Shown one piece after another: positions 13,911 through 25,078 of a stretch of 64,000 nt of DNA. The translations under genes and the position numbers were made by a program. Each line of letters starts with the position of its first letter. The stretch's first letter is position 1. The notes beneath the pieces are model-generated. The model searched no databases and was not told the DNA's origin. It was given only the letters and a program-made list of their open reading frames with translations. Source of the stretch: Malus domestica (lineage: Eukaryota > Streptophyta > Magnoliopsida > Rosales > Rosaceae); the NCBI RefSeq assembly GCF_042453785.1, contig NC_091673.1, positions 4,285,501 through 4,349,500 on the forward strand, read 5' to 3'.

Positions 13911-13919
13911 TTATATGTA

Positions 13920-15783
13920 AAATGGGAGACCTACATGTGTCAAAGAGGTGATCAATTTTTGTGTCTAACGAGCATTACTCATCTACTATACTATACGCAA
14001 GACCAAATGTCTTAAAAAAATAATCAACAATATAGTTAGTTTTACGTTTCCAAATAATATTTTCTCCACCAACTTAATGAGAGAAGTATTTGCCCTAAAA
14101 TCAATAAGAGAGCTCCTCTCTGTCAATTTGAGCATAGTTACAATGACAAATATGCCCTCATTTTTATTAACAATTTAATTGATGAATAAGAAAAATAAAT
14201 AAATAAAACAAACCCTTTTTTTTTAAAGAAAAAAAAATCCAACTTAAAAGAAATTCTCCATCGTAAAACAGTCATTAATCGAAGGGTAAAACGGTCATTA
14301 AGTGGATTCCTAAGCGACAGGGGGAGTATTTCAGAGGGATAACATTTAGATTCCAACGTTGTCCGTTCATGTCTTTTATGCGTCCGAAATCTTGCGGCGT
14401 GAAATTCCATTTAAATCCCAAACTTTAAAAATACTCTCTCTCCTCCTCCTCCTCTCTCTCTCTCTCAAATCCCTATGTCGATCTGCGTCCACGATTCCTG
14501 GGCTTCCAAACCGAATAGCATGTGGAGAAACCGCCCCTCACTTTTAACAAAAATAACGGGAACGCCCCTGTCTTAGCGAGTTGACCACTATACCCCTGAT
14601 GGATCCCTACATTCACAGCATCTCACCCTCGACGTCATCATCTCCAATTCTCTCTCCGTGTTCCCCTCTCACAACTCCCAAGAATCTGATTATCTGTGAG
14701 CAAGGCATCTGGTTTCCTTTTTCCACCAGCTTTTTCAAGACATTTGGTCAAAACTATTGCCCTAGCATTTACCATAATTGTCCTTTTAAGGTAAACTCAT
14801 AAACAAAAATCACTTTCCCTTCTCATGCATTTGGTATTTATCGGTAGCGTTATTCATGCATTTATTTTTATTTTTTTACATATTTTATAAATTTTTTATC
14901 GTCGAATTTTAAAAATTCTCACTAGTGACCTAAACTCATTGTCAGATATCGTCGAATCCTGCATAAGTATAACTCTCAAAACAAACGATAGACTCCACCT
15001 GAGAATACCCTAACCAATTACTTGACCAAATTGCCAAAATTTTACTCCTAGTTATTGTCTATTTTGCTTTTTAAACATGATTTTCACTTCCCCTTTTCTT
15101 CTGTACAACCATTCATTTGTTTTTTGGATTTTGATCCTTCACTTATTTATTCAAAACCAATGAAAGAATAGAAAAAATGCGTAAAATAATGAGGTGTGAA
15201 AATCACTTTTCGACAAATGTAGTAAATAAAACTATTTTACAACAATGGTTTTTTTTCTTTTTGCACTCGTGGAATTAGTATGTGCGTTTGCATGATCTCC
15301 TCAACAATAATTTTGCTCGTTAATTTTATGATTAGAGCATATCGACATGACAATTGCCCGTAACATATTTCAACAATCACATACCGTCTATATTGAAGTG
15401 ACCTGAAATTGATAATTTGATGTAAATTACTTTGCCATAAGGATGTAAGCGGCCAAGTCGATTAAAATAATCAGAAAAAGGTGATTGGTAGGTGTAGGAT
15501 TTTATTCCCTTGAATGGTCCAGTTAAGGTTCTACGGACAACCACTGTTTTAGTAGGGTAGCAGCTAGATATCAGTGGTAAGTCACAACTCATAAGTCATT
15601 AAACTCAATTTAATTACACATTTAATCTTCGGTCTGGTGCACTATGCAAATCATTGCCTTCCCTTTTTCTTATTAGTCCAGAAATTAACTTATGAATTTA
15701 TAACAGAGTCAGCTTAAAAAGTGCCATTAAGAATTAAAAAGTGACATTAAGAAATTACAAAAAAAAAAAATTATTTAAAAAAA
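13920..15783. other. Intergenic, no gene model supported
   Basis: AT-rich, with a less AT-rich island at 14340-14800 carrying CT-rich runs and short open frames. The island resembles the promoter and leader of a lost or fragmentary gene, but I recognise no product. Confidence 0.4.
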
Positions 15784-15807
15784 CGCTAGAAGGAGGGTTC
15801 GAACCTC

Positions 15808-15840
<33 letters not shown>

Positions 15841-15857
15841 AGCTGAGCTATTCCAGC
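15784..15857 (-). tRNA. tRNA-Asn (anticodon GTT)
   Basis: A 74-nt cloverleaf reads on the minus strand. The 7-bp acceptor stem pairs GCTGGAA with TTCTAGC (one G-T wobble), followed by discriminator base G. The D-arm is typical, the anticodon loop is CTGTTAA with GTT, and the T-arm contains GGTTCGAAC. A run of T follows within about 10 bases on the minus strand, a suitable Pol III terminator. No intron. It looks functional and nuclear. Confidence 0.97.
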
Positions 15858-17392
15858 TTCCTGATATAAATGGTTCAAATATAATATTTAACTAGGCTCT
15901 GTTGCTTATATGACTACTACTGTCCCTTTTGCATGAGTTAAGCCCAGAATAAACGCTACGCGGGCTTTTCTCTGTTCCTTACGCAGTGTTTTAGCGAATC
16001 CTTAGGCCCGGCCACTTTGTACTTGGAATTCTACATCCTTCTTAAGAAGATGCATTTCATCAGCTAAGTAGGCTATTGATTCCGGAATTCAAATCAAAAG
16101 AACAAATTTCATCCCACGGAAATAGAATATGTAAATCTCCACTGTATGTTTTGAGTTCTATGTATCTTATTCCATCGTGTTTTCACCTGAAAATGGCGTT
16201 TGATGTACAAATTAAAAAATCGTCTATCATCTAGACCACATATTGTCAACAATCAATGAAGTAGGAAATTGGCGAGTAATCTAATTTTTTTATGGGTCTT
16301 TATCATAAATGGTTCCTAAATTTGACCTCTCCATTAAGATAGTTCCTGAATTAGAAAATCGATCAATGTCATTCATAAATATTAATGTCCCAAATCATTG
16401 TGTTTTTAAACGGTCCGCATGTGAAATATTTTTTTGTTCGCCCTCTAAGATGTGTTGATGGGCGTGCGAGAGACCTTTTTATTATCATGGGCACTATGTA
16501 CCATTAAGGATTGTTTATTTATGTGAGGACGACATGTCATTTGGTTCTGATCGTAATTGTAATTGCAAATAATCATGATTATTGACATAAAATTGCTATA
16601 ACTCAAATTCACTTCACAACCACTATTGCATTATTAGTTGTTAAGATGGAACAATTTAACTAAATATTCAATTATGCTTGTCTAATTAGCAAGATTGGAA
16701 ATAAAATTTAAGCAATTGTAATTAATAAAATGTTTATGCAGACGACATACCACAGTACAATAATAACATTTTATATCAATCATGCAATGTTATGCGAAAG
16801 AAAATTACCATCATGTTGTATGATTGGTAGAAAATGCTGTAGTTCGAGTGTATTCATGCTATAAGAGCCTTTGTTCTAATTAATTATGGATATTGTTGTT
16901 CACACAATTTTAATCTTCTTTAATTCATTTTATGCTAATTATTTAGAAGAATGTGAAATATAAAAATAATGCGCGAATAAAACTACCTTTAATCATTTGT
17001 ATTCGTAATTTGACGTCATAAATTGTAGGTTGGACCGTTACATGTAATCCGATGGGACGGTGAATGACTATGCATGGTCATTTTCCTATTCAGGGAGTCA
17101 GAACAAGGACGAAAAAAACAGAGAACCGATGAGTCCCGGGACCCATACCGGAATCTATTTTGGTCCAATCCGCGCCTTCCGCGTCAGATTAATCATCTGC
17201 GTCCGCGGGCCCTCCATTGCTCCATCTATCTCCTCTACCCGCCGATGGAGCTATCATGTGGGGTCCACCGGATCGATCAAACGCCACGTGCGAGTACAGT
17301 CACGATGATGAAATCGTGCTCCTCCTGTGCGCGCGGGTACACATGAAAATTTTCACAGCCCTCCTAGTCATGATCATCATTCTTTATAAAGA
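15858..17392. other. Intergenic with a GC-richer island
   Basis: Mostly AT-rich. The stretch 17050-17340 is clearly GC-richer and includes a G-box core (CACGTG), with short frames but no recognisable protein. It could be the promoter or first exon of a lost gene. Near 16290-16400 there is text resembling the 'gttcctgaa' interior of MITEs, without a visible partner arm. Confidence 0.4.
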
Positions 17393-17400
17393 GTTTTAAC

Positions 17401-18609
17401 TAGGGGTGGGTTCGGTACGGTTACCGTACCAAAACCCTTGTACCAATTACCGTACCAAACTTTCGGTTTGGTAAAATCTATTACCATTACCGTACCAAAC
17501 TTTCGGTATACCGAAGTTCGGTATTGCCAAAAGTTTGGTTGGCATGGTATGGCAATGGTAATTGCCATTTTGTTTTGGGACAAAATATGTTTTTGTTTTT
17601 TTAACCCAATTCAAGGGCAAAACTTTTTTTTTTGTACCTTTATCTCATACATTATAGATTAAATTCATCTATTATTCATCATTCACAATTCACACACATA
17701 ATAATTCAAATGAAGCATCAAGATTCATCATGAAAATTAAGCTTACAATCCAAATAAAAGTTACGAACCAAAACAAATAGAAGTTAACAATCCAAATAGA
17801 AATTAAAGTTTCAAACCAAATGAAAATTGGAAGTAAACTTCAAAAAGGAGAATTCATTGATCAGTTATTCAAGCTTGAGATGTCGAAGCTTTTGGAGGAG
17901 GCATTGAACTTGTAGAAGATTGAGTTTGTGTCAAGCTTACATTACAAACAAAGAAAACATATTAATTAGTAGCAAGAAGAATTAAAGTTGAAAACCATTT
18001 AATAACAAATTTACTAAAAAAATTAAAGCATATCTTTCTTGTTTTCTCTTCTTCTATTTCCTTGTAAAATTGAAGCATATCTTCCGTTGGTCCTTGTAGA
18101 AGTTTACTTCACTTGCCCTAAGCCAACCACTAGTACACACTAGTGCCTCAATTATTTTAGGAGTCAAGGATACCCTAAAAGGGTTCACAACCCTCCTCCC
18201 TAGACTAAATGCATTTTCACTAGCAACAGTAGAAGTGGGGGTTACAAAGATATTTTGGCTATTTGTGAAAGAATTAGGAACTCTTTTGTGTTTGATTTCC
18301 ACAATTTTAAGAGATCAAAGTCACCAACAACAATGCTAATATAAGTAGGGTTTTATTTTCAAATTATTGGAATATTATAAATATGTGTTATATAATTATG
18401 TATTATATAAATTATAAATTATATTGTATTTTCGGTATGGTACGGTAATACCGTGGTAATGGTATCCATTACCAATACCGTACCATGAAATTTCGGTACG
18501 GTACAATACCGTACCATTACCGATTGGTACAAAAAATTTGGCACAAAATCGGTATGACACGGTTGGCAATTCGGTTGGCATGGCAATTTGGCAAAAAAAT
18601 CCACCCCTA
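17401..18609 (-). mobile_element. hAT transposon, internally deleted
   Basis: Element of 1209 bp with terminal inverted repeats TAGGGGTGG/CCACCCCTA. It is bounded by a perfect 8-bp target duplication, GTTTTAAC, at 17393-17400 and 18610-18617, the hallmark of hAT elements. Both subterminal regions (17410-17560 and 18430-18600) are crowded with GGTACGGTA/TACCGTACC-type motifs in both orientations, likely transposase binding sites. The interior keeps a piece of the hAT transposase C-terminus on the minus strand. It is too short to be autonomous. Confidence 0.92.
18054..18302 (-). pseudogene. hAT transposase C-terminal fragment
   Basis: The 82-codon minus-strand frame contains the hAT dimerisation region, with the sequence TVASENAFSLGRRV followed by LTPKIIEALVCTSGWLR. 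In intact hAT transposases this lies at the C-terminal end and holds the dimer together. The catalytic part is missing, so the fragment cannot encode a working transposase. It lies within the hAT element at 17401-18609, which explains its presence. Confidence 0.85.
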
Positions 18610-18833
18610 GTTTTAACAAAACACATCCGTGCTGTTCATTTTTAATTAAAATTTATATTTTTATCTTTAACTGGCACTATTTATTATACATTTAAAAAGA
18701 ACTTTTTGTTAATTTTCCCTTCTTATCCTTCAAAAATTTTATTGGTAATACTTTTCAAAAATACTTTTGAGAAGTATATTTTTGTGAAAATTATTCGGTA
18801 ATGCATTTTAACGATTCGAATGGTTATAAAATG

Positions 18834-19688
18834 TCAGGTCCGACACACTGGTCCTACCCTTGTGTTCAATGCGGACGGGTACGCCAAAATCACGCAGGAG
18901 CCCATCCTCGTGAATGGAAAGCACGCGATTGGCGGGTTAGTAGGTATGCAGATTGACTGAGTTTTAGCAAGCACCCGATAATAAAACTCGTTAACGATAC
19001 TGCCAACCATTGTTTTACTTCTGCCATCCCACAGACTTGTCATCATAAACCCTAAGTTGTTGCACAACCCTATAACGATGGTATATTTCCATACCATCCT
19101 AGACAAAGCCTTTGGCAAAAACGATCATCATTCTACACCTTCGACTTCCCGGCCGCTCCTCGTTTTACTCAGTCAAACCCTAGGCGTTGGTCAGGCGATC
19201 TTGAACCAAAATGAAGCGAAGCTAGCAACATAGAAGGTCGCTTTTGAAGTTGTGGCTTTTGAACCGACGTCTATGACTGATATGCACTTTGCGTACAATT
19301 TAATTAGTAAGAGCCACGCAAAATGGTCGGCATGCATGGTGCGGCGTTTACACACTTGTTCATGAGGCCCGCCGCGGCGTTCAAGCAGATTGTGCCTCTC
19401 GGCACCAACTGGCCGGCAAAGGATTGCTACGAGTGTCCGGCTAGGACTATGAGGTTGTAGCACATTGTCTATAGGATTCATGCAGAGGAGAGTAGCTTGG
19501 TGCACAAGTATGGCAAGGATGATGACATTGTGGTGAAAGATCCGACTGCTAAAATTGGTTCCAATTGGGATATTTTGATGAAGATATATTTGAAGGAACA
19601 AGATGTTTAAGCTGGATTTGAATAGGTTTACTTGGTTTTTGATGTCAACTTATGGGAAGGCCAAGAAATTAATGGACAATGAAGGGTA
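18834..19688 (+). pseudogene. GT61 glycosyltransferase pseudogene, oldest copy
   Basis: Plus-strand remains of a GT61-family glycosyltransferase (XYXT1/MUCI21-like group), readable only in pieces across frames. Recognisable pieces in order are GPTLVFNADGY near 18850, VGMHGAAFTHLFMRP near 19325, IVPLGTNWPA near 19393, EESSLVHKYGKDDDIVVKDP near 19490 and ILMKIYLKEQDV near 19570. The first maps to the core start, the HGAA motif to the donor-binding C-terminal half. Many stops and frame changes and a missing N-terminus show it is dead. It is more diverged than the two copies downstream. The hAT element ends about 225 bp upstream. Confidence 0.8.
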
Positions 19689-19947
19689 GTGCCACGGTGC
19701 CAAACCATATACATTATGCATGATCAAGTTTATCTTACGAAGTTCGAAATTGATTGACTACACAGAATATCTAATTTCATCTTTCAATAGAATTAAAACT
19801 GGTAAGAATCACCCCAGATTAAATACTGAAAAATAAAATAGGGCAAGCATAAATTCAACAAGAACCAACCCAAGCTGGCCAAATTAGCCAAACTCAGAAA
19901 AAGTGGCCCAACAATTTTTTTGTATATTCAAAACACGATCACGTGAA

Positions 19948-20717
19948 AAAAAAAAAAAAAAAGATAAGCCACTTAGTATTGTGATATAATGATATTCCTC
20001 TTTACTTGTAAGTTAGAGAGATCTTAGGTTTGATTCTCATCAAAGACGAATTTGAACCACATTATTGCTAGCCCATCCTCCTCCCCCTTAGCCTAGATAA
20101 TAGGGGTGCAACTTGGGTTGGGCTAATCCGAACCCACCCATGTCCAACCCGACTTTAAACCCGAACAAGCGGATTTTTTTTTTAATTATAACCCATCCAA
20201 ACCCCACCCAATTTCAACGTGTTTATTGATTGGGTTGAGTTGGGTTGATCATTTGCCCGTCCAACCTAACCCGACTAACCACACCCAATCTAACCAGATT
20301 GTAACTCATATCAATTAATACTCATACTACACCCAAGTGTGTCAAGTCCAAAAACCAACTCCCTTTCTAATAATTTTTTAATAAATTACCCTTTATAATT
20401 ACTTAAGTTTTTAGGGAATAAGAAGTTTTGATTAGTCAGCCCATATTCGTAGCTTATAAATCCTAAATCTTTATAGTGGATTGATTTATGAAATTAGAGT
20501 TAGCTAGCTTTGATGTTACAAGATTAAACTTGAAAAAGTTTGGCAACCCAAACCTAACCCAAACAAACTAGAGCGTAAATGAACCTGAATGAAACCCAAC
20601 CCGAACCCAAGCCCAAATTGTAAAAGTTGAGTTAGGATTGGGTTGACCTTCCAACCCGTCCAACCCACTCGAGTTGTATCCCTAATATATAATATTGATT
20701 ATTCAAAAAAAAAAAAA
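19948..20717 (+). mobile_element. SINE interrupted by a MITE
   Basis: The body at about 19962-20100 carries a box B-like GGTTTGATTCTC at 20024-20036, and ends in a poly(A) run at 20705-20718. A 15-bp direct duplication with two mismatches flanks it, ACACGATCACGTGAA at 19933-19947 and ACACGATTACATGAA at 20718-20732, as expected for a LINE-mobilised insertion. The SINE is split near its 3' end by the MITE at 20101-20684; removing that brings CTAGATAA next to TATTGATTATTC, a plausible SINE tail. Confidence 0.7.
20101..20684. mobile_element. hAT-like MITE nested in a SINE
   Basis: A 584-bp non-coding element with imperfect inverted ends (TAGGGGTGCAACTTGGGTTGG versus TAGGGATACAACTCGAGTGG when the right end is read backwards). 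Its interior is rich in AACCC/GGGTT text on both strands. The 8-bp flanks CTAGATAA and ATATATAA match at six positions, consistent with an aged hAT target duplication. It splits the surrounding SINE. Confidence 0.7.
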
Positions 20718-21162
20718 ACACGATTACATGAAGTTACTTCATTTACACTATAACATTTGAATTTGTTTTTTTTTTACTAAATAAAAGTGATATAATATGT
20801 GAAAAGACACATCACGAAACATGTAATAGAAGCATGAGAAAGAACTTAACTAGTTAAGTGGTCAAGAAATTCATGGACAAAGAAGGGTATTGATATATTT
20901 TGATTTTCTGGTACAAGCGACACATGATGGAGCATTGGAGCTATTTTATGTAACTGAATTACATGCAACGCACTTCCAAGAAAATAAGATTTTTCATTAA
21001 TTAGAAAATAATTAATTGGATTGCAAGCTTAAGCAAAGCTTTAATTTAATTTCTTTACAGACCCAAATAGGTCACTTTAATTTTTCTTCTTAAAATTTTA
21101 TTTGGCACTGTTCTCACTGTTCTCCCCAATCATCCTGTACAATTTCAGAACCCTAGCTAACC

Positions 21163-21165
<3 letters not shown>

Positions 21166-21220
<55 letters not shown>
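21166..21220. repeat. CT/CA compound microsatellite
   Basis: About 15 CT units followed by about 12 CA units, just upstream of the second GT61 pseudogene. Confidence 0.95.
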
Positions 21221-21306
21221 ATATTTTATCAGCATCCAAAGCAGATTCGTATATGTTCTGGTTGTTCTCCATCGGATTCATGCCACGTACGTCGGCATGC
21301 TGAGGA

Positions 21307-21315
21307 TATATATAG
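21307..21315 (+). promoter_or_regulatory. TATA-like box of the second GT61 copy
   Basis: ATATATATA, about 75-80 bp upstream of the ATG at 21387. Position and composition suit a TATA box, but AT-rich text is common here. Confidence 0.4.
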
Positions 21316-21386
21316 CTGCAGAAAACTGATCACTTCGTTTTTGACATAGCCATTGCCGGCAGCCAAGCCCCCGCCGCACAAGGAGG

Positions 21387-23209
21387 ATGAAGGAGACAAG
21401 TCCGAGGGCTGCGGCGGTGGCTGTGGCCGCCTTGTGCTTGTTTTTCATTTTGTTCGAAATCAGCCTCTCTTCAACCTCCAGATTTCTTAAATATGCTACC
21501 ACTACTACATATTCAGCGAAGACTACTACTCAAGGTATGAGAAATATTTTCAATCCCTCTGCTATTTTTCATCCAAAGCAATTACGTATCAAATTCCCTC
21601 AAGTTTTAGAAGCATATATATTTCAAGAAATTTGAAGGAAGTTTACCATTTTAGATCAAAGTTATAACCCAAAAAAAAATATTAATCCAGATGCACCATA
21701 AGTCGTTTAACGTTTAAAGCATAGGTTCGATGCTTGAAGCTCAGTTAATTAATAGCATTTACAATGCATCCGTAGTCTCGAGTTCGATTACTCCCTCCCC
21801 ATTGTTGCTAATATATAAAAAGTGTTGAACAGATTGTACCGATTCTTCTTTACTATATTACTCGACTTAACGCATGGAGGCCTCTTTCATAATAAAATAT
21901 AATTTAATCAAATATCAGATTAATGATATAATATCATTTACTACTAAATATCATCACTAATTTTGTTTTAAACTTCGATTTCAGAGTCTTTGCAACTCTC
22001 ACGGTCTCACCCTTCAGAATCTTTGCAACTTCCAATTGTCTGCGACCGTACAGATGGACGATATGATCTCTGTTCAATCAACGGTTCAACTGTCTTGGAC
22101 ACAAATATTTTCACATTCTTCGCTATGGGCCCAGCCCCCACAGGTGGGAAAAGTCCAGCCTTACCCTCGAAAATTCGAAGGGTTCATAATGTCTCGCATC
22201 AAGAACATCACTCTCACTTCCGGCCCACAAAGCCCATCATGTAAAGTCCAGCACAATGTTTCTGCCCTAGTATTCAGTGCAGGAGGGTACACCGGAAACT
22301 TCTTCCATGACTTCGATGACGGGTTTGTTCCGCTCTTCATCACCGTCAACACAATCTTCCCCGATCAAGACATCGTGATCGTGGTTTCCGAAGCTCCCTA
22401 TTGGTGGCCTAGTAGGTATGCAGATCTACTAGCAATGTTCGACAAGTACCCTATCATTATCCTCAAAAATACTACTGCCACCCATTGTTTTCATGCCGCC
22501 ACCCATAGGCCTCATATATAACACATGATTTCATGACCATGAACCAAATTCTACTACCAAATAAAAAATCATACATGGATTTTCGTGTGCTCCCAGAGAA
22601 AGCCTATGGGCCAAAAGCCCACCCCAAGGTTTTGACACCCAAGCCCACTAGATCACGCCCAAGACATGTGTTGGCCTACCGCGAAAATGCATGTGGACGC
22701 ATGATTACGAACCATAAACAAGTGACTCGGTTAATTGAATAGGTGGGATTTGAAGTGATTGTGTTCAATCCCAAGAGGACAACCCCATTGCACGAATCTT
22801 ATGCGTCACTGAATTCGAACCATGCCATGATCGTGGTCCATGGAGCATCACTGACGCACTCTTTGTTCTTTCTACCAGGTTCTGTGTTTATTCAAGTGGT
22901 TCCGATTGGGATCAATTGGGCTGCATTTGCTTATATCGGGACTCCCGATTCGGGAGGGGGGCTAGGTCTTTGAATTTGGAATATTCCGAGTATAAGATTG
23001 GAGTGAACGAGAGTAGCTTGGTGGACAAGTATGGGAAGGAGAATTTCTTGCTAAAGGACCCATCTGCCCTTCTGAAAAAAGGTTGGCCATCTGAGTTTAT
23101 GAAGATTTACATCAAGGAGCAAAATGTCAAACTAGATTTGGAAAGATTTAAGAGTTGTTTGAAGGAGGCTTATACAAAGACTAAGAGATTTGTGGACAAA
23201 AATGGTTAA
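21387..23209 (+). pseudogene. GT61 glycosyltransferase pseudogene, second copy
   Basis: A GT61-family (Golgi, type II membrane) glycosyltransferase copy of the xylosyltransferase-like XYXT1/MUCI21 group. Exon 1 starts at 21387; its first 45 residues give a basic start and a membrane anchor (VAVAALCLFFILFEISL), and it ends at a donor near 21535. Exon 2 starts near 21985. Family landmarks are CDRTDGRYDLCSINGSTVLD, VQPYPRKFEGFI, HDFDDGFVPLFITVNTIF, HGASLTHSLFFLPGSVF and ESSLVDKYGKENFLLKDP. The frame breaks near 22145, near 22515 and near 22950, and an in-frame TAG lies at 22740-22742. Four lesions in an otherwise alignable copy point to a recent pseudogene. The substrate cannot be told from sequence. 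Confidence 0.85.
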
Positions 23210-23639
23210 TTACTGTGGTTTTTTGTTTCTGTGATATGAAATAATGGAAGCAACATTTACAGGCTGGTAGTGGCTGTGTTTATTTTTGGTTTTTTAATAT
23301 CAAATTTGGTCGTCACTACAACATCTTAGTAAGTAATCATTTAATTTTTATATTTTGACGGAATGGAAGAAAAGTAATGAAATTCACAATGGTATTCGTT
23401 TATCAAATATTGGTCAATTCCATCCAAGTTTGGTTTTGTCTAAATCTGGTGGAAGAAGAAATTTCTCATTGCAACTTGTTCATTATATAAAAAAAGACTA
23501 AAAAAAAATAAACTAAAAATCCTGAGTGCGCTCAATAGATATTGTTTTTTTGAGACCACAACAAAAAAATATATAAAAATTAAAATAAATTAAAACCAGA
23601 TATTAGAAAATGAAAATGGCTACACCGAATTTAATTGAT

Positions 23640-23772
23640 TTTTATTTTTAAGTATGAGGTTTTAGTTTCGATTCTCATGATTACTGAGTTAAACACTATG
23701 TTATTATTGACTCGTTGTGTAACCCGTACGATGATCAATCTTGCCCCAAAATATCATTGTTTATAAAAAAAA
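23640..23772 (+). mobile_element. Possible SINE remnant
   Basis: Box B-like AGTTTCGATTCTCATG near 23669, then about 90 bp ending in an A-rich run, similar in layout to the SINE near 20000. Box A is not clear and no target duplication was found. Confidence 0.35.
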
Positions 23773-24985
23773 TTACGCTATATATGAATTTCCAATGTAC
23801 TTAGAGTTTGCCAAGACATTACCAAAGGATTGATTAAAAGTTGCCAAAAATATAGAAGAGTAGTAAGGTAGGTGAGTGAGCATGCAGATTGCAGAGGCAA
23901 GCAAGAGGCAGAGATGGGAAACAACGACAGCGCTGCATGCAGCGACCAATTTTCGGTGTAACTGACATGCATACAACACCGACGCGCACGTCCAACAAAA
24001 ACAACTATATAGACTTCTTGTCAATTCCTAGAACTAATTGGATAACATGCTTAAGCAAGCAAGCTTAATTCACTATTTTTGAAGAAAACGGAAGCTTTTC
24101 TCCCAAAGTAATGTTTCCTTGCATTAGTTTTAGTGCGGAATGGTGGTTAAATGAGTTGGGATATCAACGTGAGTCGAAACTGAAACTACAAGATTCGTGT
24201 TTTGACTCAGTTTCTTTCAAACTTAAGTTTTTTTATTTTCTTTTACCAACGATGGAATACATGCACACAATTAAGGGATATATATTGGGAACAAGGTGGT
24301 ACTAGGAATAAGGTGGTCCTAGGACACTTAGAGTCAGGGAAATATACATGCGAAGGTCTTCCAAGGCTCATTCGAAAGTTTGATACAAGTTCCTTTTGTA
24401 CCTACAAAATGTCGATAAATTTTCTCGATATCACTCACCATATGCTTCGACATATATATGTCGATATCTATTGACATATGCGCAATATGGTTTGGTTGGC
24501 GACGACTGGCCACCAAGTGTCGAGAAATGCCACAGTAAATCAACTAATTTTTTACATAAAAACTTGACCCTTAACACTAGGACGTCCTAATTCGAATCCT
24601 GAATTTGCCACTACATGCAACAACATATGTGTTCGTGTCAGGAATATGTACAACGGTATAAACCACACAAGAGTTATGCCTTGATAATACGACTAAAACG
24701 ACCTGATATCAATGTGAGTTAAACCTGAAACTAGAACTCATCGTTACCTAAAGGAAAAACTAGCTAGTTTTGCCTCAAAATTATCAATAGCACGAGACCT
24801 ACCTCTGGTTAGTTATTTAGCACCTTTTCTCCAAAAGCCTATGATCCCATTTAATTTGGTCGTTTGTCACAAACTCAGTTCTTATAAGTCTGTAAGAGCA
24901 TTCAAATGCAGTTCAAATTTATATAAACTCCATTATTTTCACTACAACTCAAAAGTCCAAGAGTCCATACATATACCTCCCTCTT

Positions 24986-25024
24986 CACACACACACACAC
25001 ACACAGAGATATATATATATATAT
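24986..25024. repeat. CA/AT microsatellite
   Basis: About ten CA units followed by GAGAT and AT units, 55-90 bp upstream of the third GT61 copy. Confidence 0.9.
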
Positions 25025-25078
25025 TAAAGAAGAGAAAGAAGTGGTAAGAGGCAGCCATTAGCCAAAGAAGGTCAAAAG

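Noticed and set aside
14359-14802. Short frames on a CT-rich island as a small secreted-peptide gene
   Set aside because: No signal peptide in a supported frame, no family match, and frames overlap without splice logic.
22140-22160. A tiny intron instead of a frameshift in the second GT61 copy (CAG followed by GTGGG)
   Set aside because: No workable acceptor-donor pair of intron length is nearby, and other lesions follow in the same copy.
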